Below are positions 12,213-24,936 of a stretch of 64,000 nt of DNA, in pieces. Position numbers and translations under genes: made by a program. The notes beneath the pieces were generated by a model, which worked only from the letters and a program-made list of their open reading frames with translations, had not been told where the DNA came from and did not search any database. Numbering within the stretch: position 1 is the first letter of the stretch; every line of letters begins with the position of its first letter. The stretch lies in contig CM022678.1 of assembly GCA_012295275.1 (NCBI GenBank), positions 3,785,718 through 3,849,717 of the forward strand, given 5' to 3'. Source of the stretch: Chrysomallon squamiferum (Eukaryota > Mollusca > Gastropoda > Neomphalida > Peltospiridae).

Positions 12213-14542
12213 TCTTTTTGTTTATTTATCAGATAACAGTTATCACACACACATATACACACACACACACACAGACACACACACACATAAATGCGATTTT
12301 CTGTTTGATATAGAAAACTTATATTCTTGTGTAGTGGAACTACAATAATTGTAATTTTAATTATAATTCTATCGTTTGTGAGGCCGTGACTATAATCATA
12401 TTCTCATAAAGGAAAGTAGGTGCCCACCAGTGTCGTGTAACATTTGTCTGGTCCAGAATGCAGACGACATTAATTAAAAGATAAAATGTTTAAAAGGACT
12501 TCGTTTTCTATGAAACACTGTCAGAACTGGGAACAGAAGTGAAAACAGTAAGTTATTAAAAAATTTGAAAAACAGGGACAATGTATTTTGTAATGAGGAT
12601 TTCATGATGTCCTTTAAATTTCATCCACATTTTGTTTTAAAAATAAGACCTACTTCATTTTATAATTATTTTTGATATTTTCTGTGATAGCATTTATTTT
12701 TCTTTCATGAGACATTTTAAAAGCATCTGTGATTATCATATATATTTTTCTTTTATGACAAATTATAAATTTATCTGTTATAATTGTATTTATTTTTATT
12801 TTATGACATATTTTAAAAATATCTTTGATTATTATATTTAGTTTTCTTTTATGAGACATTTTAAATGTATCTACGATCAATGTATTTGTTCTGTCATAAT
12901 TATATCTCTATTTTGTATGAGAACTTTTAAAAGAATCTGTTATAATTATATTGTTTTCGTTTTATGAGAAATTTTAACACTATCTGTGATAATTATATTC
13001 AGTTTTCAATATATTGTGTGTGTGTGTCATTTAGATTTCACCCGTATTAAAAATAGTTCACCTTATAATTATATTAAAAGTAACTGTGAAAATAATTCAG
13101 TGTTTCCTTGAGGTTTGTTAAATAGTTAAACTATATATATATATATTTGTTCTTCATCTACGAGGGAGAAATATGATCAGTTCTAGGTTGTAAATTGTGT
13201 GAACAAGTGGTCTGAGAGAAATGAGTGCTGTCAGTTGAAAGTAATGTTGAATCTGGTAGCGATATTGTTTATGGAAAAAGATTACATATACCTTTCAAGA
13301 TCATGGTTGTTTACCTCTGAAAATGAGCATAAACGTAAGGATCATAATCATTTGCTGCTTCTCCTTCCTGGTCTTTTCTTCTTTTTAGTATTACTTTGAC
13401 TTTATTATTATTATTATTATTATCATTATTATAATAATTATTATTATTATAGGTAAAGTTTTTAAAGTTGGTTGTTCAAGAGATACTGATAATGCGCTAA
13501 CGTTATGCATTTGAGATAACTTACAGATAAAAAACAAAACACTTTAGATGCAGATAAAATAAACACCTGACAACGTGAGAACGTGACCATGTGTAGAACT
13601 AACATGTGACTCTTAGCTGTGTACAAAGTTCAAGGAGATAAAACAGTGGGCTTTTTATAAAATAATTCGAAGTTTTATCATTGAAATTGACTTACAAACA
13701 CTGAATAACTCTTGCCACTTGTGGTTGTGATATTCCAGTTCTGCGACACCTAGGTGAATAAACTACAACAAACATCATCGCTGACGATAAACACGCGTGT
13801 GATGAAAAGATCAGGTAATAAATAACTTTTCTTTCGTTTCGTAGAGCAGTAATAAACTGACGTAATTTGGAGCAATTTTATCAAATAGGTTTAGAAGGAA
13901 ATTGATGAATAACAAGAAAATAGTGATGATAGAAGAAAAAAGTAAATAATAATAATAATAAAAATAAAGATAAGAATAAATATAAATAAATACAACAGTG
14001 AAGTAAATAAACTGTAAAACAATTATTTGTAATTTGCTATAATTTGTTGAAACGACATTTTAAAGCTTGATTGCTTACTTCATTTTGTCTAACTGTCATT
14101 GATGTTGTCGCTGGGTTTTTTTTTATTTCTTTTTCTTCTTCTTTATCGTCTTGTTCTTACTACTACTACTACTATTTGTATTATTCATTGAATAATAAGT
14201 ACTATTATTTTCCTTATTATAATTGCTGTTTGTTTTTAAGTAGTATTATTGCTATTATTGTCTGTGTTTTAATGTGTTATCTTAATGTTGAAAATATTAA
14301 TGAGATTTAAGACATTCATTAACACATTTCTTTTCTTTCTTTTTTTTTAGCTGTGTGCTGCTTGTTTCTTTTAAATGTTGCTTTAAATTTGTGTGTAATT
14401 ACCTTCGTTTTTCAGTTAATATTGTTGATTATCTATTGCATTTTATTTCAAGGTAAGAAGAAGGTGTTTCTCAGATGGAACAGTCATAGCCTTCTTGAAT
14501 TAGACAGAACCCACAGATACAGCTATGAAGAGTTAATCTGTG
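12213..14542. other. IAP-b to TRIM-b intergenic region (block B)
   Basis: Collinear with 286-3239. No gene supported. It has an AC run near 12245-12290, the shorter 60-bp minisatellite, ATT repeats near 13405-13450, and the same pre-TRIM segment (CTACTACTACTACTATTTGT near 14160) as near 2820. Just upstream of the TRIM start, the ATG aligned with the TRIM-a start is followed by TAA two codons later (ATG AAG AGT TAA), so translation must begin at 14543. Confidence 0.6.
12660..13020. repeat. AT-rich minisatellite, unit about 60 bp (copy in block B)
   Basis: About five to six units of the same family as at 1000-1620 (TTTTCTTTTATGAGACATTT then TAAAAGCATCTGTGAT). It is shorter than the copy in block A. 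Confidence 0.75.
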
Positions 14543-15712
14543 ATGGCTGACAACTCTGTTGTTTCTCATATCAACATTAAACTGGAACACATAGCTTGTG
14601 AGGTCTGTTTAGAGTGTTTCGATGACAAGGAAAAGTTACCCAGAACACTTCCATGTGACCATTCCTTCTGCACACAGTGTCTGACCTCTGTCTGGGACAG
14701 AGCACCAGACGGTGTGATCTGTCCGAAATGTCATCATCTTTATCCGGTCGAAGGGTCAATCGAGTCAAGCTTTGCAGTCAGTGGTATGCTGAAAGGCATC
14801 ACAGAGTACATGCTACTGAAGAACAAGCCTGAACAAATCAGATGTCACGAATGTCCTGATAACCAGAACGCGGCAGTTCGCTGTGTCAACTGTCGAGAGT
14901 TTATGTGTTCGTCTTGTGCCAAATGTCACAAGAAATTTGCAGGCACAAAACACCACAAAACAGTTTCTCTTTCAGAGCTGGTCGAAATGCCAGCAGAAGA
15001 ATTTTTCCAACCAAAAGACTCGTGTGATATTCACCCTCACATGTCCACTGACTTGTTCTGTGAAACCTGTACAACTCCTGTGTGTTCGTCGTGCACTCTA
15101 ATTCACCATAAAGACCACAACATACACGACCTCAACGACGTCTACAGCAAGAAAAAACAACTGATTTCAACCATTTTGGCCGATCTGCAGAAATCAACAA
15201 CAGAGAACAAAATGTACAGACGAACTTTAAATTCAGACAAGACTAAACTAGATGAGATTTTAAAAACTCGTTTGGAAGAGATTGAGAAATCTGTCAACAA
15301 ACTTGTGACACAAATAAAAAACGTGTCAGAACAGCAGAAAGAGGAAGTCAGATCAAATGTAGGGAGACAAAAAACGTTGAGAGACAGAAAGTTAAACATG
15401 ATTGGACAGCTTGAGGCTGACAGAGCTGATCACGTGACTGCCTGTGAACGGAAAATGCAATTCGCACGACAGTCTGAGTTTATTAACATGTGTGGAGATC
15501 TTGAAAATGAAACAAATTCGCTGTTAGAAAATTCACATATAGTTGATATTTCATTAGAGGAAATTCCCCGAGATGACATATTTGTGTTGTTACAGAATCT
15601 GTTAGCGGAAAGACCTATAGCGTACAGCGGAACTAATTCTGAGGACGAAAAGCTAGGTATTTTTAAATACAGTCATCATTTACAAAGATTAGCAGAAAAT
15701 ACGATGATTTAA
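14543..15712 (+). CDS. TRIM-b: RING / two B-boxes / coiled coil (exon 1)
   Basis: First exon of the second TRIM copy. The RING is near residues 18-65 (CEVC, PCDHSFCTQC, CPKC), followed by two B-boxes (CHEC...CVNC...CSSC; CDIH...CETC...CSSC...HHKDH) and a coiled coil that keeps the DEILKTR segment missing from TRIM-a. Read through, the frame ends at 15712. The expected donor CTAG|GTATTT is at 15657, so the spliced exon would be 14543-15656 (phase 1 out). The ATG at 14543 is preferred over the GTG at 14540. Here the TRIM-a nonsense site is CGA (intact). By family it is an E3 ubiquitin ligase; the unspliced product (about 389 residues) already holds the full RING/B-box/coiled-coil unit. Confidence 0.88.
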   Translation: MADNSVVSHINIKLEHIACEVCLECFDDKEKLPRTLPCDHSFCTQCLTSVWDRAPDGVICPKCHHLYPVEGSIESSFAVSGMLKGITEYMLLKNKPEQIRCHECPDNQNAAVRCVNCREFMCSSCAKCHKKFAGTKHHKTVSLSELVEMPAEEFFQPKDSCDIHPHMSTDLFCETCTTPVCSSCTLIHHKDHNIHDLNDVYSKKKQLISTILADLQKSTTENKMYRRTLNSDKTKLDEILKTRLEEIEKSVNKLVTQIKNVSEQQKEEVRSNVGRQKTLRDRKLNMIGQLEADRADHVTACERKMQFARQSEFINMCGDLENETNSLLENSHIVDISLEEIPRDDIFVLLQNLLAERPIAYSGTNSEDEKLGIFKYSHHLQRLAENTMI

Positions 15713-15744
15713 ATAGATAAGAGTTTTTTTCTTGATACGTGATC

Positions 15745-15747
<3 letters not shown>

Positions 15748-15832
<85 letters not shown>
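15748..15832. repeat. GA dinucleotide repeat
   Basis: About 42 GA units in the first intron of TRIM-b; absent from TRIM-a at the same place. Confidence 0.95.
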
Positions 15833-15836
<4 letters not shown>

Positions 15837-16024
15837 AATAAATGAAAAAGCAGACAGAAAAAGAGAAGGGGAGATAACTGCGAATTTTCTGTTTGTATGT
15901 TACTATGAGTTAATTGTTTTCGTTATTTATACATAACTGTCTATATGACATATTTGCTATAGTAAATATTTATCATGATTATTAAACACTTTGTGTGTTG
16001 ATTATTTCTGGTATGTACTTGTAG

Positions 16025-16094
16025 TATCAGACACGAAGAAGACGAGGAAAGATTCTGTTTGATGATCAACAAAGTCGGTTGGGCAAAGTTCTGT
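16025..16094 (+). other. TRIM-b linker exon, 70 nt (frameshifted relative to TRIM-a and TRIM-c)
   Basis: Acceptor ATGTACTTGTAG|TATCAG at 16024/16025 and donor CTGT|GTAAGT at 16094/16095 delimit 70 nt. The same exon is 69 nt in TRIM-a (4576-4644) and TRIM-c (61558-61626). Entered in phase 1 from exon 1, it hits TGA at its twelfth full codon (GAT TCT GTT TGA). Entered in phase 0, it reads KILFDDQQSRLGKVL, homologous to the other copies, and exits in the phase the SPRY exon needs. This is therefore a +1 indel inside the exon. Confidence 0.75.
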
Positions 16095-16459
16095 GTAAGT
16101 AAATTTTAATAATAAAAGAAGAGTTCGTAATCTAAAACTTCAGTAACCTATCACAGTGATGTTACACACAGACACACTCACAGACTTACAGATGTATACT
16201 CACGCTATTTAATTGTGTTTGTCCTTCTGTGCCATTCCGTACCCGAATATTGTCTGAGTCTGATCAGACGTACACAAAACAGCGAATATACATTAATAAA
16301 TGCGTCCGTACTGATGTTTGGTTTCTTTGTTGTTGTTGTGTGGGTTTTTTTCCTGTTCTTTTTTTTTTTTTTTAATTCATTTACTTATTTATTTATTTCC
16401 TTTTGTTTCATTTCTATTTTATTTTATTTTACATGATTTATTTATTTATTTATCTGTAG

Positions 16460-17043
16460 TACCTAAACTGGACTTTTCCCTAAATCTGAGTTCTGACACA
16501 CCAACGTACTACGAGACAGAGTGTGTGATGAAAGAAAGACAGACGAAGCGAAAGACGACACAGCTTTGTCAAGTAGCAGAACTTGGTCTGTGTGTTAAAA
16601 ACAATTCTCAGTACGGTTGGTTTATCAACAAAAACGTACACGTCTGGTACGTTCAAGTGTTGATAAACACAGATAACAGTTTTTATGTGAAGGTTTATTC
16701 TCGTACACATTTTGTGCATGAAAGTCGTGTCGCTGGTTACAGTGACAACTCTGTACTAAGACTGACCCTAGGCTGGTTACTGGACACTAGAACCAAAACT
16801 TTACACGTCATTGACGTCAAACAGAGCAAACTGATTTACTCCATCCACGATGTTGACGTGTCGAAGCCGTTGACGCCAATGTTTTATAACAGCTGTTCTA
16901 CATATTTCAACGTGACCGCAAAGGTGATTTCTGGCGAAAGTCTTTCATTGATTACTGATACTGTGAGACTGATATCCAACGTGATGCAAGGAAAAAGAAG
17001 AAAAGAAGACGAAAGACAGTTGCAGTATTTAAAGAAGAAATAA
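16460..17043 (+). CDS. TRIM-b: SPRY/B30.2-like C-terminal exon
   Basis: Opens at acceptor TTTATCTGTAG|TACCTAAA and runs in phase 1 to the stop at 17041-17043. Core strands: TPTYYETE, QVAELGL, YVQVLINTDNSFYVKVYS, LRLTLGWLLDTRTKTLHVID, SKLIYSIHDVDVSKPLTPMF. These match the SPRY pattern of a YWEVE-type strand, a LGL strand, a LDTRTKTL turn and a PLYPMF-type strand. The tail is basic (KRRKEDERQ). The exon is open and conserved, although the linker exon upstream would deliver the wrong frame, so it may be reached by an alternative junction or may be drifting. Confidence 0.65.
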
Positions 17044-17508
17044 TGATCTCCCTTTGCCATGTATTTTTATGTACTGTAACACTGTGTGTATACATTTACT
17101 CACTCAGGATATTTTGTCACTTTTACTGTCTGAACTGTCGTGTACTTATTTGATATAGAGAATAGAAAATATCACACATATTTGAAAATGAAAATTTTCT
17201 GAAATCTTTCATTCTATTTAAAATTTATTTATTTGAGGTGATTAAAAAATTGTTTTCTTCTTCTTCTTCTTCTTATTATTATTATTTTTAAATTATTATT
17301 ATTTAATCATTTTTCGGGGTATTTTATAATTTATAAAAATAAAGTTTTGATCTAAATATCTAATTTTGGTATTCTTTATTAAAATAGTTCTTTATGGGTT
17401 TGAGATTACAAAGTTGTTAAGACATTAATTTAAGAACTCATTAAAAATATGTACTTAAGTCACTAAGTAAACAGTTCTCTATTAACAAGAAATGAGGCAT
17501 GTAATTCA

Positions 17509-17539
<31 letters not shown>

Positions 17540-17726
17540 TATATATATATATAAGGAATATTCATAAATTTATTGTGAAATTCTAATTTGATTGTATCAG
17601 GGACATTCATTGTATTTTGTTTATAATAAATAAAATACCACTGATCAAAATTTTTGACTGTATTTATTTATTTATTTGTTTATTTATTTATTTATGCACA
17701 GAGACATATACATTATTATTATCATT

Positions 17727-17816
<90 letters not shown>

Positions 17817-18605
17817 GACATTATTTACGATATTGTTTCTAGTGATGTTAACTGTGGGATGGTATAAAAATATAAACATGTTTAAACAATTTATTATTTA
17901 TCTACACTTTCTGTGCTGACTGCAGATCAGTTTTAGGTATCTCGACTGACATGCGGACACACACAGGATCGATCCTTCTCCGATGTCCTTTTCTGTTATT
18001 TCCAGATCCACAAAACAGCCAATCAAAAGTCACGGCAAGTAGGTTTCAGTTTTCCGAAGACCCTGATTAAAGATTTCGTTTTGCTTTAAAATTTGATTAT
18101 CTGTATAACTGTCAGCTCGAGAAAATACGATCGTTATTTTCTTTTAATTGTAACTTTAGTAAAAGAATAAAATATGAGTGATAGTTGACAATAATTTCTA
18201 TCTCATGCTTACAAATGTAAAACAAAAACATTTCGACTTTTTATCCACGTTTGTAAATTGTTCTTTGTAATGTGAATTGTTTTCAACAAGAAATAGTTTG
18301 ATATTCATTGTAAATAGACTAAATAAAATATTAATGTCCTATACTCAGTCTGTCAGAGATATTTGGATATTTACTCTCTTAAATAATATATATATTTATT
18401 TATTAATTATATATATATATATATATAAATAATTAATAAATAAGTACACAAATATATCTATAAAACATTTAAATGTCTCAATACTGATCTGAATCTTTAA
18501 ATTACCGAAACAATATTTTAGCACAATAAATAAATAATATTAAATAATTTAAAAGTTTTTACACTAATCTGTTCTTCAAATTATATAATTATATATCGTA
18601 ATTAA
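17044..18605. other. Between TRIM-b and IAP-c: no gene seen
   Basis: The first 620 bases repeat the flank of TRIM-a. Further on there are AC (17510-17535), ATTT (17660-17697) and ATC/ATT (17711-17817) runs and TA-rich palindromic stretches near 18390-18430. Long Ile, Leu or Asn frames here are translated microsatellites. TRIM-b (+) and IAP-c (-) converge on this stretch. Confidence 0.6.
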
Positions 18606-19642
18606 TTAGTATCTGATTCCTGATTCTTCAATGTCTAGAACGGCTGCATACAACGACTCTGCATTAGGAAAAGTCTTCCCGTTTCTCTGTCTCTCTAGCT
18701 GAATTGCTTTCCTTACACTTTCTATGCTGCATCCAAACTCTAACACAGCGTCTATCATCGTACTGCGTACACCCCACATGACGTCATCATGGTTACGTAT
18801 GCCCCCCTCTGCTCCGTCTGTATCTGTGTCACTATCACTTACGCCGGAGTCGGTTCTAACTTCCATACAGGATTGGTTTGTGTTTGTATTTCCTCCATTA
18901 TAGGGCGCATATCCGATAGAACGTGCTTCGACCGTTTTTTGAAAGACGGTTTCGGTTTTCCTTTCAGAATGTTGTTCTTTGTTTTTCTTCTCCTCAGTTG
19001 GGTTAGACATTCTGTTGCTTTCTGTGTTTCTCTCGTCACTACTTGAAAACACGCCGCGTCTGGCTAGTTCTTGTCTCTGCCGAGCAAACTGGCAGTCGGG
19101 AGACCACGTGACATGGGCGTCCAGTGGAAAATCATCCTCGTCCCAGTCTCGTAGAGTGATACCACACTGGAAACATCTTGCTCTGTCCACAGATCCCAAG
19201 TAGAAAAAACCCTCTGCCGCCATGGACGGTGGACTTTGGTGTTCGTATTTTAGCGGCCACCCAAAGTAACTGTCTAGCCTATTCTGGTAGTTCTCGTATA
19301 ACGGGTATTTCGGAGGAATTGTTGTCTCCACATTATTTCTACCAGTTTCCGATGTCGTCTGGTTTCTCCCGCCAAACCACTTATTAATGTAATTGCAGTT
19401 CGGGGAGTGTTTACGATGTGTTTCAATGGCGTCGTATGACGGCAACCAGTTGTCTACTTGCACGCCACAAGTTTCACATTTCACTTTGTCACCGTTACCA
19501 GTATACAGAAATCCGGCTATAGCTAGCTTGAGAGCAAGTCTTTTCCGATTCCAACCTCTGTATGTAGAAAACCGCCTTTTTATTTTGTCTGCTTCTGTGA
19601 CGCCGTTTACTGAAGGAAAGAGAAATCAATGGTTTCTGTCAT
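18606..19642 (-). pseudogene. IAP-c: BIR-BIR-UBA IAP with a frameshift near the start
   Basis: Both BIR domains are intact in one frame up to about 19625 (TYRGWNRK..., CETC...H...C; then CFQC...DAHVTWSPDC), followed by a linker, a UBA-like domain and the ending ESGIRY; no RING. The ATG at 19642, aligned with the start of IAP-b, is followed by a one-base deletion (GATTTCTCTTTCCTTCAG against GATATCTCTTCTCCTTCAG). Its frame therefore stops at TAA after 11 codons (MTETIDFSFLQ) while the BIR frame has no ATG before residue 1 of BIR1. The change also leaves a strong pyrimidine tract ending CCTTCAG, so the BIR frame could instead be entered by splicing from the leader exon. Either a recent pseudogene or an altered start; the rest is under no visible decay. 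Confidence 0.8.
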
Positions 19643-19973
19643 TACAACTTTTTGTTTGGTTTTAATATCTGAAATTGAAAACAAATATAAAAAAAAAAAA
19701 AAAAAAAAAGAAACAAACAATATATGTCTGTGTGTGTGTGTATATATGTATATATATATATAAATGCACACACACATAAAGGAGCATCAGAAATATTCCC
19801 CAAAAGTTAGAATTTATGATACTAAACGAGTAATAGTATTTCAGACATATTCATTATTTTAATTTATTTTTTGTTACTTTTTCTCAACAGAATAAAATAA
19901 AATGAAATAATTAGAAAGAAAGAAAGAATAAACATAAAGTTTAATATTCTGATTAAAATACAAATATACTCAC

Positions 19974-20100
19974 TGAAAATATGACGTCATCTTAATTCGG
20001 AACGAGGTATTGGTTAAATTCGTCACATTGTATGGATCTTTTAAGCGCATGCGCATTTAGTGATGCTCGAAGAATATGCCGGTGCAGTTTCTACTTTGTT
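19974..20100 (-). promoter_or_regulatory. IAP-c promoter and leader exon with CRE and NRF-1 sites
   Basis: On the minus strand a leader exon can end at ATTTTCA|GTGAGT (donor 19973-19968), facing the IAP-c coding exon acceptor near 19660. Around it lie a perfect palindromic CRE, TGACGTCA (19982-19989), and a perfect NRF-1 palindrome, GCGCATGCGC (20045-20054), a rare GC-rich island in this AT-rich stretch. CRE and NRF-1 sites typically lie close to start sites of CpG-type promoters (established). The factor binding itself is not shown. Confidence 0.55.
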
Positions 20101-20343
20101 TTCGCAGCTAAACAGAAGGTAAATTTGAAAATGACACACAAGCAGATTTCAATGAAATAATCATTATGTGCTTATAGGTTAAGGTACAAGGAGACACATG
20201 ATTGATAAACTGACATCATCAGACAAAGTACGATGTTCGTACGATGATCAGATCTATAAATAGCACCACTTTCTAACAATCACTTATTTATTTATCTGCT
20301 TGTTTATTTAATTATTTCAATCATGTTTTATTTGTTTATTTAT

Positions 20344-20430
<87 letters not shown>

Positions 20431-21239
20431 ATACATATATACCCACACTCACCCACAGAGATAAATATAATATACATTAAGAATGATATTGCAAGAAAAA
20501 AAAAAAAAAAAAAAAAAACAACAACTAATAATAAAAAAAAGAACGTCTGCAAATAAAAAGAGATTAAAAGAATGGGAAACTGGGCTTTCATTGTATAAGT
20601 TATAAATTTTATTGTAATTTTTAATTTTGATTATATTAAACAGTATATCTTCCACTCAGTAATTCATTAACAATCGAGGAAAACCTATGTCGATGAAATT
20701 CTCGTAGACTGATCACTAATTTTTACGTCTGTTTAAGCCATAAAGAGACAAAGGTGTGTTTTTTTTAACTAAAAAATGAGGCACAAAGAAAAAAAAACAA
20801 CAACAAACAAAGAACAACAACAAAAAAACAAAAAACAAAAAAACCCAACAAATTAAAGAAAACAAAGAAAGGAAAAGAAAAAGGTGAAATCTTTAATATT
20901 TTGATATTGATCCAAATCGCAAATTAATGTATCCAGAGACGAACATACACTCACGCATGCACGCGCACACACACATGTACACACATTTACAGAACCCCTG
21001 ATGCACTCAGTTATTTATATATTCAAGTTACATTGTTCAGTATCTAAGGTGAACAGTCCCCCGGTAGCTAACTTTCAAGTGTGAGTTCCCGTATTCGCCA
21101 AGTGACTCCCTGTCGCTGCATTTTAGGTGGAAAAACCTCTTACTTTGTTGAATTTAATTATGAAATAATTTACTTCAAGATTACTTTTATTCTTTCTTTG
21201 TTTCTTTTTTATTTGTTTATTTAGTTCTTGTTTATTTAT

Positions 21240-21740
21240 GTTATTTATATTAATAATAATAAAAAAATTAAAAATAGTAATACTTTTCTGTAATAAATAA
21301 TAATAAACACTTGTAAAACATTAAAGTGTTATTTTCTAATTCGTTCCTACGTGACTAAAACTCAGGTTAAGTATTTTAAATATGTACATGTCTGGATCAA
21401 GTGACGATGATCTCATCTCAGTGTTACACGACCCTGACTAGTGAGCTTGTTGATTTTAAAATCTAACGACAGAGTAAAATGAGAGAATTAGTAATAAAGT
21501 TTTCATTCTCCAACATTTACCAAATCAGTATATGTCGTACTATTTGATTTAATTTCTTAATTCATCATAATAATGTAAGTTAATAAATAATTTCATTTAA
21601 TGAAAACAAGAAAATTATTTTAATCTTTTCAAAATTAATAAAGTAATAGGTTAATTTCTATATACTTATTTGGTATAATACCATTCATACTATTAATTTC
21701 TTTATTAATTTGTCATGTTCTTCTTTCTCAAATTACACTT
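21240..21740. repeat. Dispersed repeat family R1, copy 1
   Basis: Recognised by ATTCGTTCCTACGTGAC, AGTATTTTAAATATGTACAT, CAAGTGACGATG and GACTAGTGAGCTTGTT, then CATTTACCAAATCAGTATAT. The same order is found at 23.5-23.93 kb and 44.4-44.86 kb, and its second half at 24.53-24.80 kb. All copies have the same orientation. No terminal repeats or coding capacity seen. Confidence 0.7.
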
Positions 21741-22169
21741 GTCTATAAATAACCTAAAGTCAATGTCAAACGTCTCAGAGTCATGGGGTATCTCGCTCCG
21801 TTTATTTCGGGTACAGTAAATCCAGTTGCATACACGGGGCTTGACCTCTCACTTGATCGTGGCCTTCTAATTTTTTTCATTTTATTTTAGGTTATTTGAT
21901 ATGCGTACGTTATTGTCTGTCTACCTAGGTGTATGTTTTGTGCAGTTCCTGTATATCCTTCTGTGTTTTAAATAGCATAAAACAAACAAAGACACTAATA
22001 ATTAATCCATAAACAACGAAAAACATGATGGTGATGTGATGATGATGATGATCATGGTAATAATAATAATAATAATAACGATAATAACGAGAAGAAATAA
22101 CAAGGGCAACAACTACAACAACAACAACAACAACAATAATGAAATTAAGTTTAACACTAAACCCTGAAA

Positions 22170-22624
22170 ACTGAGCTGCTGTTTGAGAGGGAGCACCTGA
22201 CACTATCAGTAATATTATCTTCAATACCCGTGTAATGACCCTTTTCTGTTTTCTTACAACGAGTTTAAGTAAACAGGTTTCAAATTCTCCTTGTTTACAA
22301 CTCAACCGTGAACTCGAGAAACTTGCGATCTAAGTATCTATGCATGTACTGCTCACAGTAAGAAAAGCAATAATAATAACCACAGTAACAATAACAGTGA
22401 TAATAATAACAATGACAACAACAACAACAACAAAAATAACGAAGTGAAGTTTGACATTAAAACCAGACAGTATTAGCTACATTATCTTCAATACCCGTGT
22501 AACAATATTTTTCTATTCTCTAACAATGAGTGTAAGTAAACAGTTGTTTACAATTCAACTGTGAACATGATTAACCTGCGATCTGTCTAGCTCTCTGGAA
22601 ATGTATTACAGATAGTGAAAAAGA

Positions 22625-22640
<16 letters not shown>
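22170..22640. repeat. Two tandem copies of a roughly 300-bp segment
   Basis: ATACCCGTGTAA...GTAAGTAAACAG...CAACCGTGAAC...CTGCGATCT (near 22225-22340) is repeated near 22490-22590, each followed by AATAATAAT runs. Confidence 0.6.
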
Positions 22641-22675
<35 letters not shown>

Positions 22676-23129
22676 TATACTAATAATAATAACTATACTA
22701 ATAAAAATATTAATAACAATAACAATACCAGCAACAATACTGATGATAATAATAAAAGTTTAAGTTCGCAGTACTGCTGTCTGTTTTATAATCTAAATAA
22801 AGGAGAAAAATCAAGAAAAAGCTTTTCTTTCTTTGTAATAGACTATACAGCAGATAAAGCACTGGCTTCCACAACGGAATTATTCATATATCCTTTCTCC
22901 TATCGATAATTTCAGTTAATCGACAATGATAATGATAGTGACAATCACTTTATTATCATAAACTGCAGAATTGTAGTGCAGAGAAGATAACAGATATATA
23001 ATAAAAAATATAAACATATTTAAAAAATGTTTGGGAATTTGTTTTAATTTCTTCATCAAGGCTCATGACAATATTCTGCAGGGTTCCTTTGGCTATGCCT
23101 ATGATAGTTTAAACGTCTGTTGTTTAGTA

Positions 23130-23265
23130 AAAGATAGTGAGTCTTCAAATGCACGTCTGACATAGCGGGTATTTGATGTATTTTTTTGTGTGCATGTGTT
23201 ACGAAGTAAAGTGTTACTGTAGGTGTGGAAAGCAACAGATGTAGAATATGTTGTTACGTAAATGC

Positions 23266-23307
<42 letters not shown>

Positions 23308-23930
23308 TGTTATTATGATTATTATTATGCGCACCTTCGGAACACCAGACTGACTGTCCGATATGAGTTTGGGCAATGATAGAGATTACATACACATAAT
23401 AAACTATTATAAAAAAAGAAAAAGAAAAAAAAAGAACGATCACACTGGCTGCTCAATATATTTTCAAACAGGACAAATTTAATTCTGTAATAAAAAAACA
23501 TAATAAACACTTGTAAATCAATAAATTCTGTTACTTTTTAATTCGTTCCTACGTGACAAAGCTCACGTTAAGTATTTTAAATATGTACATGTCTAGATCA
23601 AGTGACGATGTTCAGATCTCAGTGTTACATGACCCTGACTAGTGAGCTTGTTTATTTTAAAATCTAACGACAGAGTAAACAGAGAATTAGTAATAGTTTT
23701 CATTCTCCAACATTTACCAAATCGGTATATGTCGTACTATTTGATTTAATTTCTTAATTCATCATAATAATGTAAGTTAATAAATAATTTCTTTTAATGA
23801 AAACAAGAAAATTAACAATAAAATTACTTTAATCTTTCATGATTCCTTGTCAAAATTAATAAAGTGATAGGTTAATTTCTGTATACTTAGTTGGTATAAA
23901 TATAATCTAATATGAGCTGTAACTCGAAAA
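23130..23930. repeat. Dispersed repeat family R1, copy 2 (long form)
   Basis: Begins with TCTTCAAATGCACGTCTGAC, continues through ATAAATGCATTTATTATTATT and ends with the R1 core. The whole order is shared with about 43960-44860. Confidence 0.7.
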
Positions 23931-24021
23931 GGCTAAAGTGGGTATTCGCTAAATTTATTTTGGAAATGTTTCTTTCTTACAGTCTTCTCTTTTTTTTGGT
24001 TGTATGTGTATGTATTTATAA

Positions 24022-24059
<38 letters not shown>

Positions 24060-24529
24060 ATAGCTATATCGATATATTATATATATAGATATACACAAAC
24101 ACAGAGAAAAAGCTAGGTATTTTGCAGCTACTGTGGTTTTAGCATTAATTTCTCCATATAAAACACAACATAGAAAAGAAACAGAAAGTAATTTCATATT
24201 AACATTCATTTCTTTATAGTTGTCATCTTCTTCATTCTCATCCTTTTCTCAAATTACAGTTATCTATAAATAACCTTAAGTTGACGTCTTCTCTTGTGTT
24301 TGGTTGTATGTGTATGTATTTATATATATGTGTGTGTGTGTGTGTGGCTAGATAGATATGTCTCATAATCATGGGGTACCTCGGTCCGTTTATTTCGGGT
24401 ACAGTGTATTTATTTTCGCTAAAATGTATCCTGTTGCATACACGGGGATTAACATCTTCCTTGATCAGGACCTTCATTTCGTTATATTTAGTTTTTTTGT
24501 GTATGTTTGCATGTTATTGTTCTGAAAAT

Positions 24530-24800
24530 AAGTTTTCATTCTCAAAATTTACCAAATCAGTTTATATCGTACTGTTTGATTTAATTTCTTAATTCATCGC
24601 AATAATGTAATTTAATAAATAATTTCATTTAATCAAAACAAGAAAATTAACAATAAAATTGCATTAATCTTTCATGAGTCCTTGTCAAAATTAAGAAAGT
24701 AATAGGTTAATTTCTATATATTTATTTGGTATAAATATAATCTAATATGAGCTGTAACTTAAAAAGGCTAAAGTGGGCATTCTTATATTTATTTTGCAAT
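24530..24800. repeat. Dispersed repeat family R1, copy 3 (second half only)
   Basis: Holds CATTCTCAAAATTTACCAAA through GAGCTGTAACTTAAAAAGGC, matching 23700-23935 closely. Confidence 0.65.
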
Positions 24801-24882
24801 TGTTTCTTGCTATAGTCTAAGTTTAGTCTAATGATTAAACATATAAACGTTTTAAAAAAGGAATAACTGTATAGATTCAATG

Positions 24883-24936
<54 letters not shown>

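Noticed and set aside
17617..17919. Frames with long Ile, Leu, Ser or Asn runs
   Set aside because: All are readings of the ATT/ATC repeat at 17711-17817.
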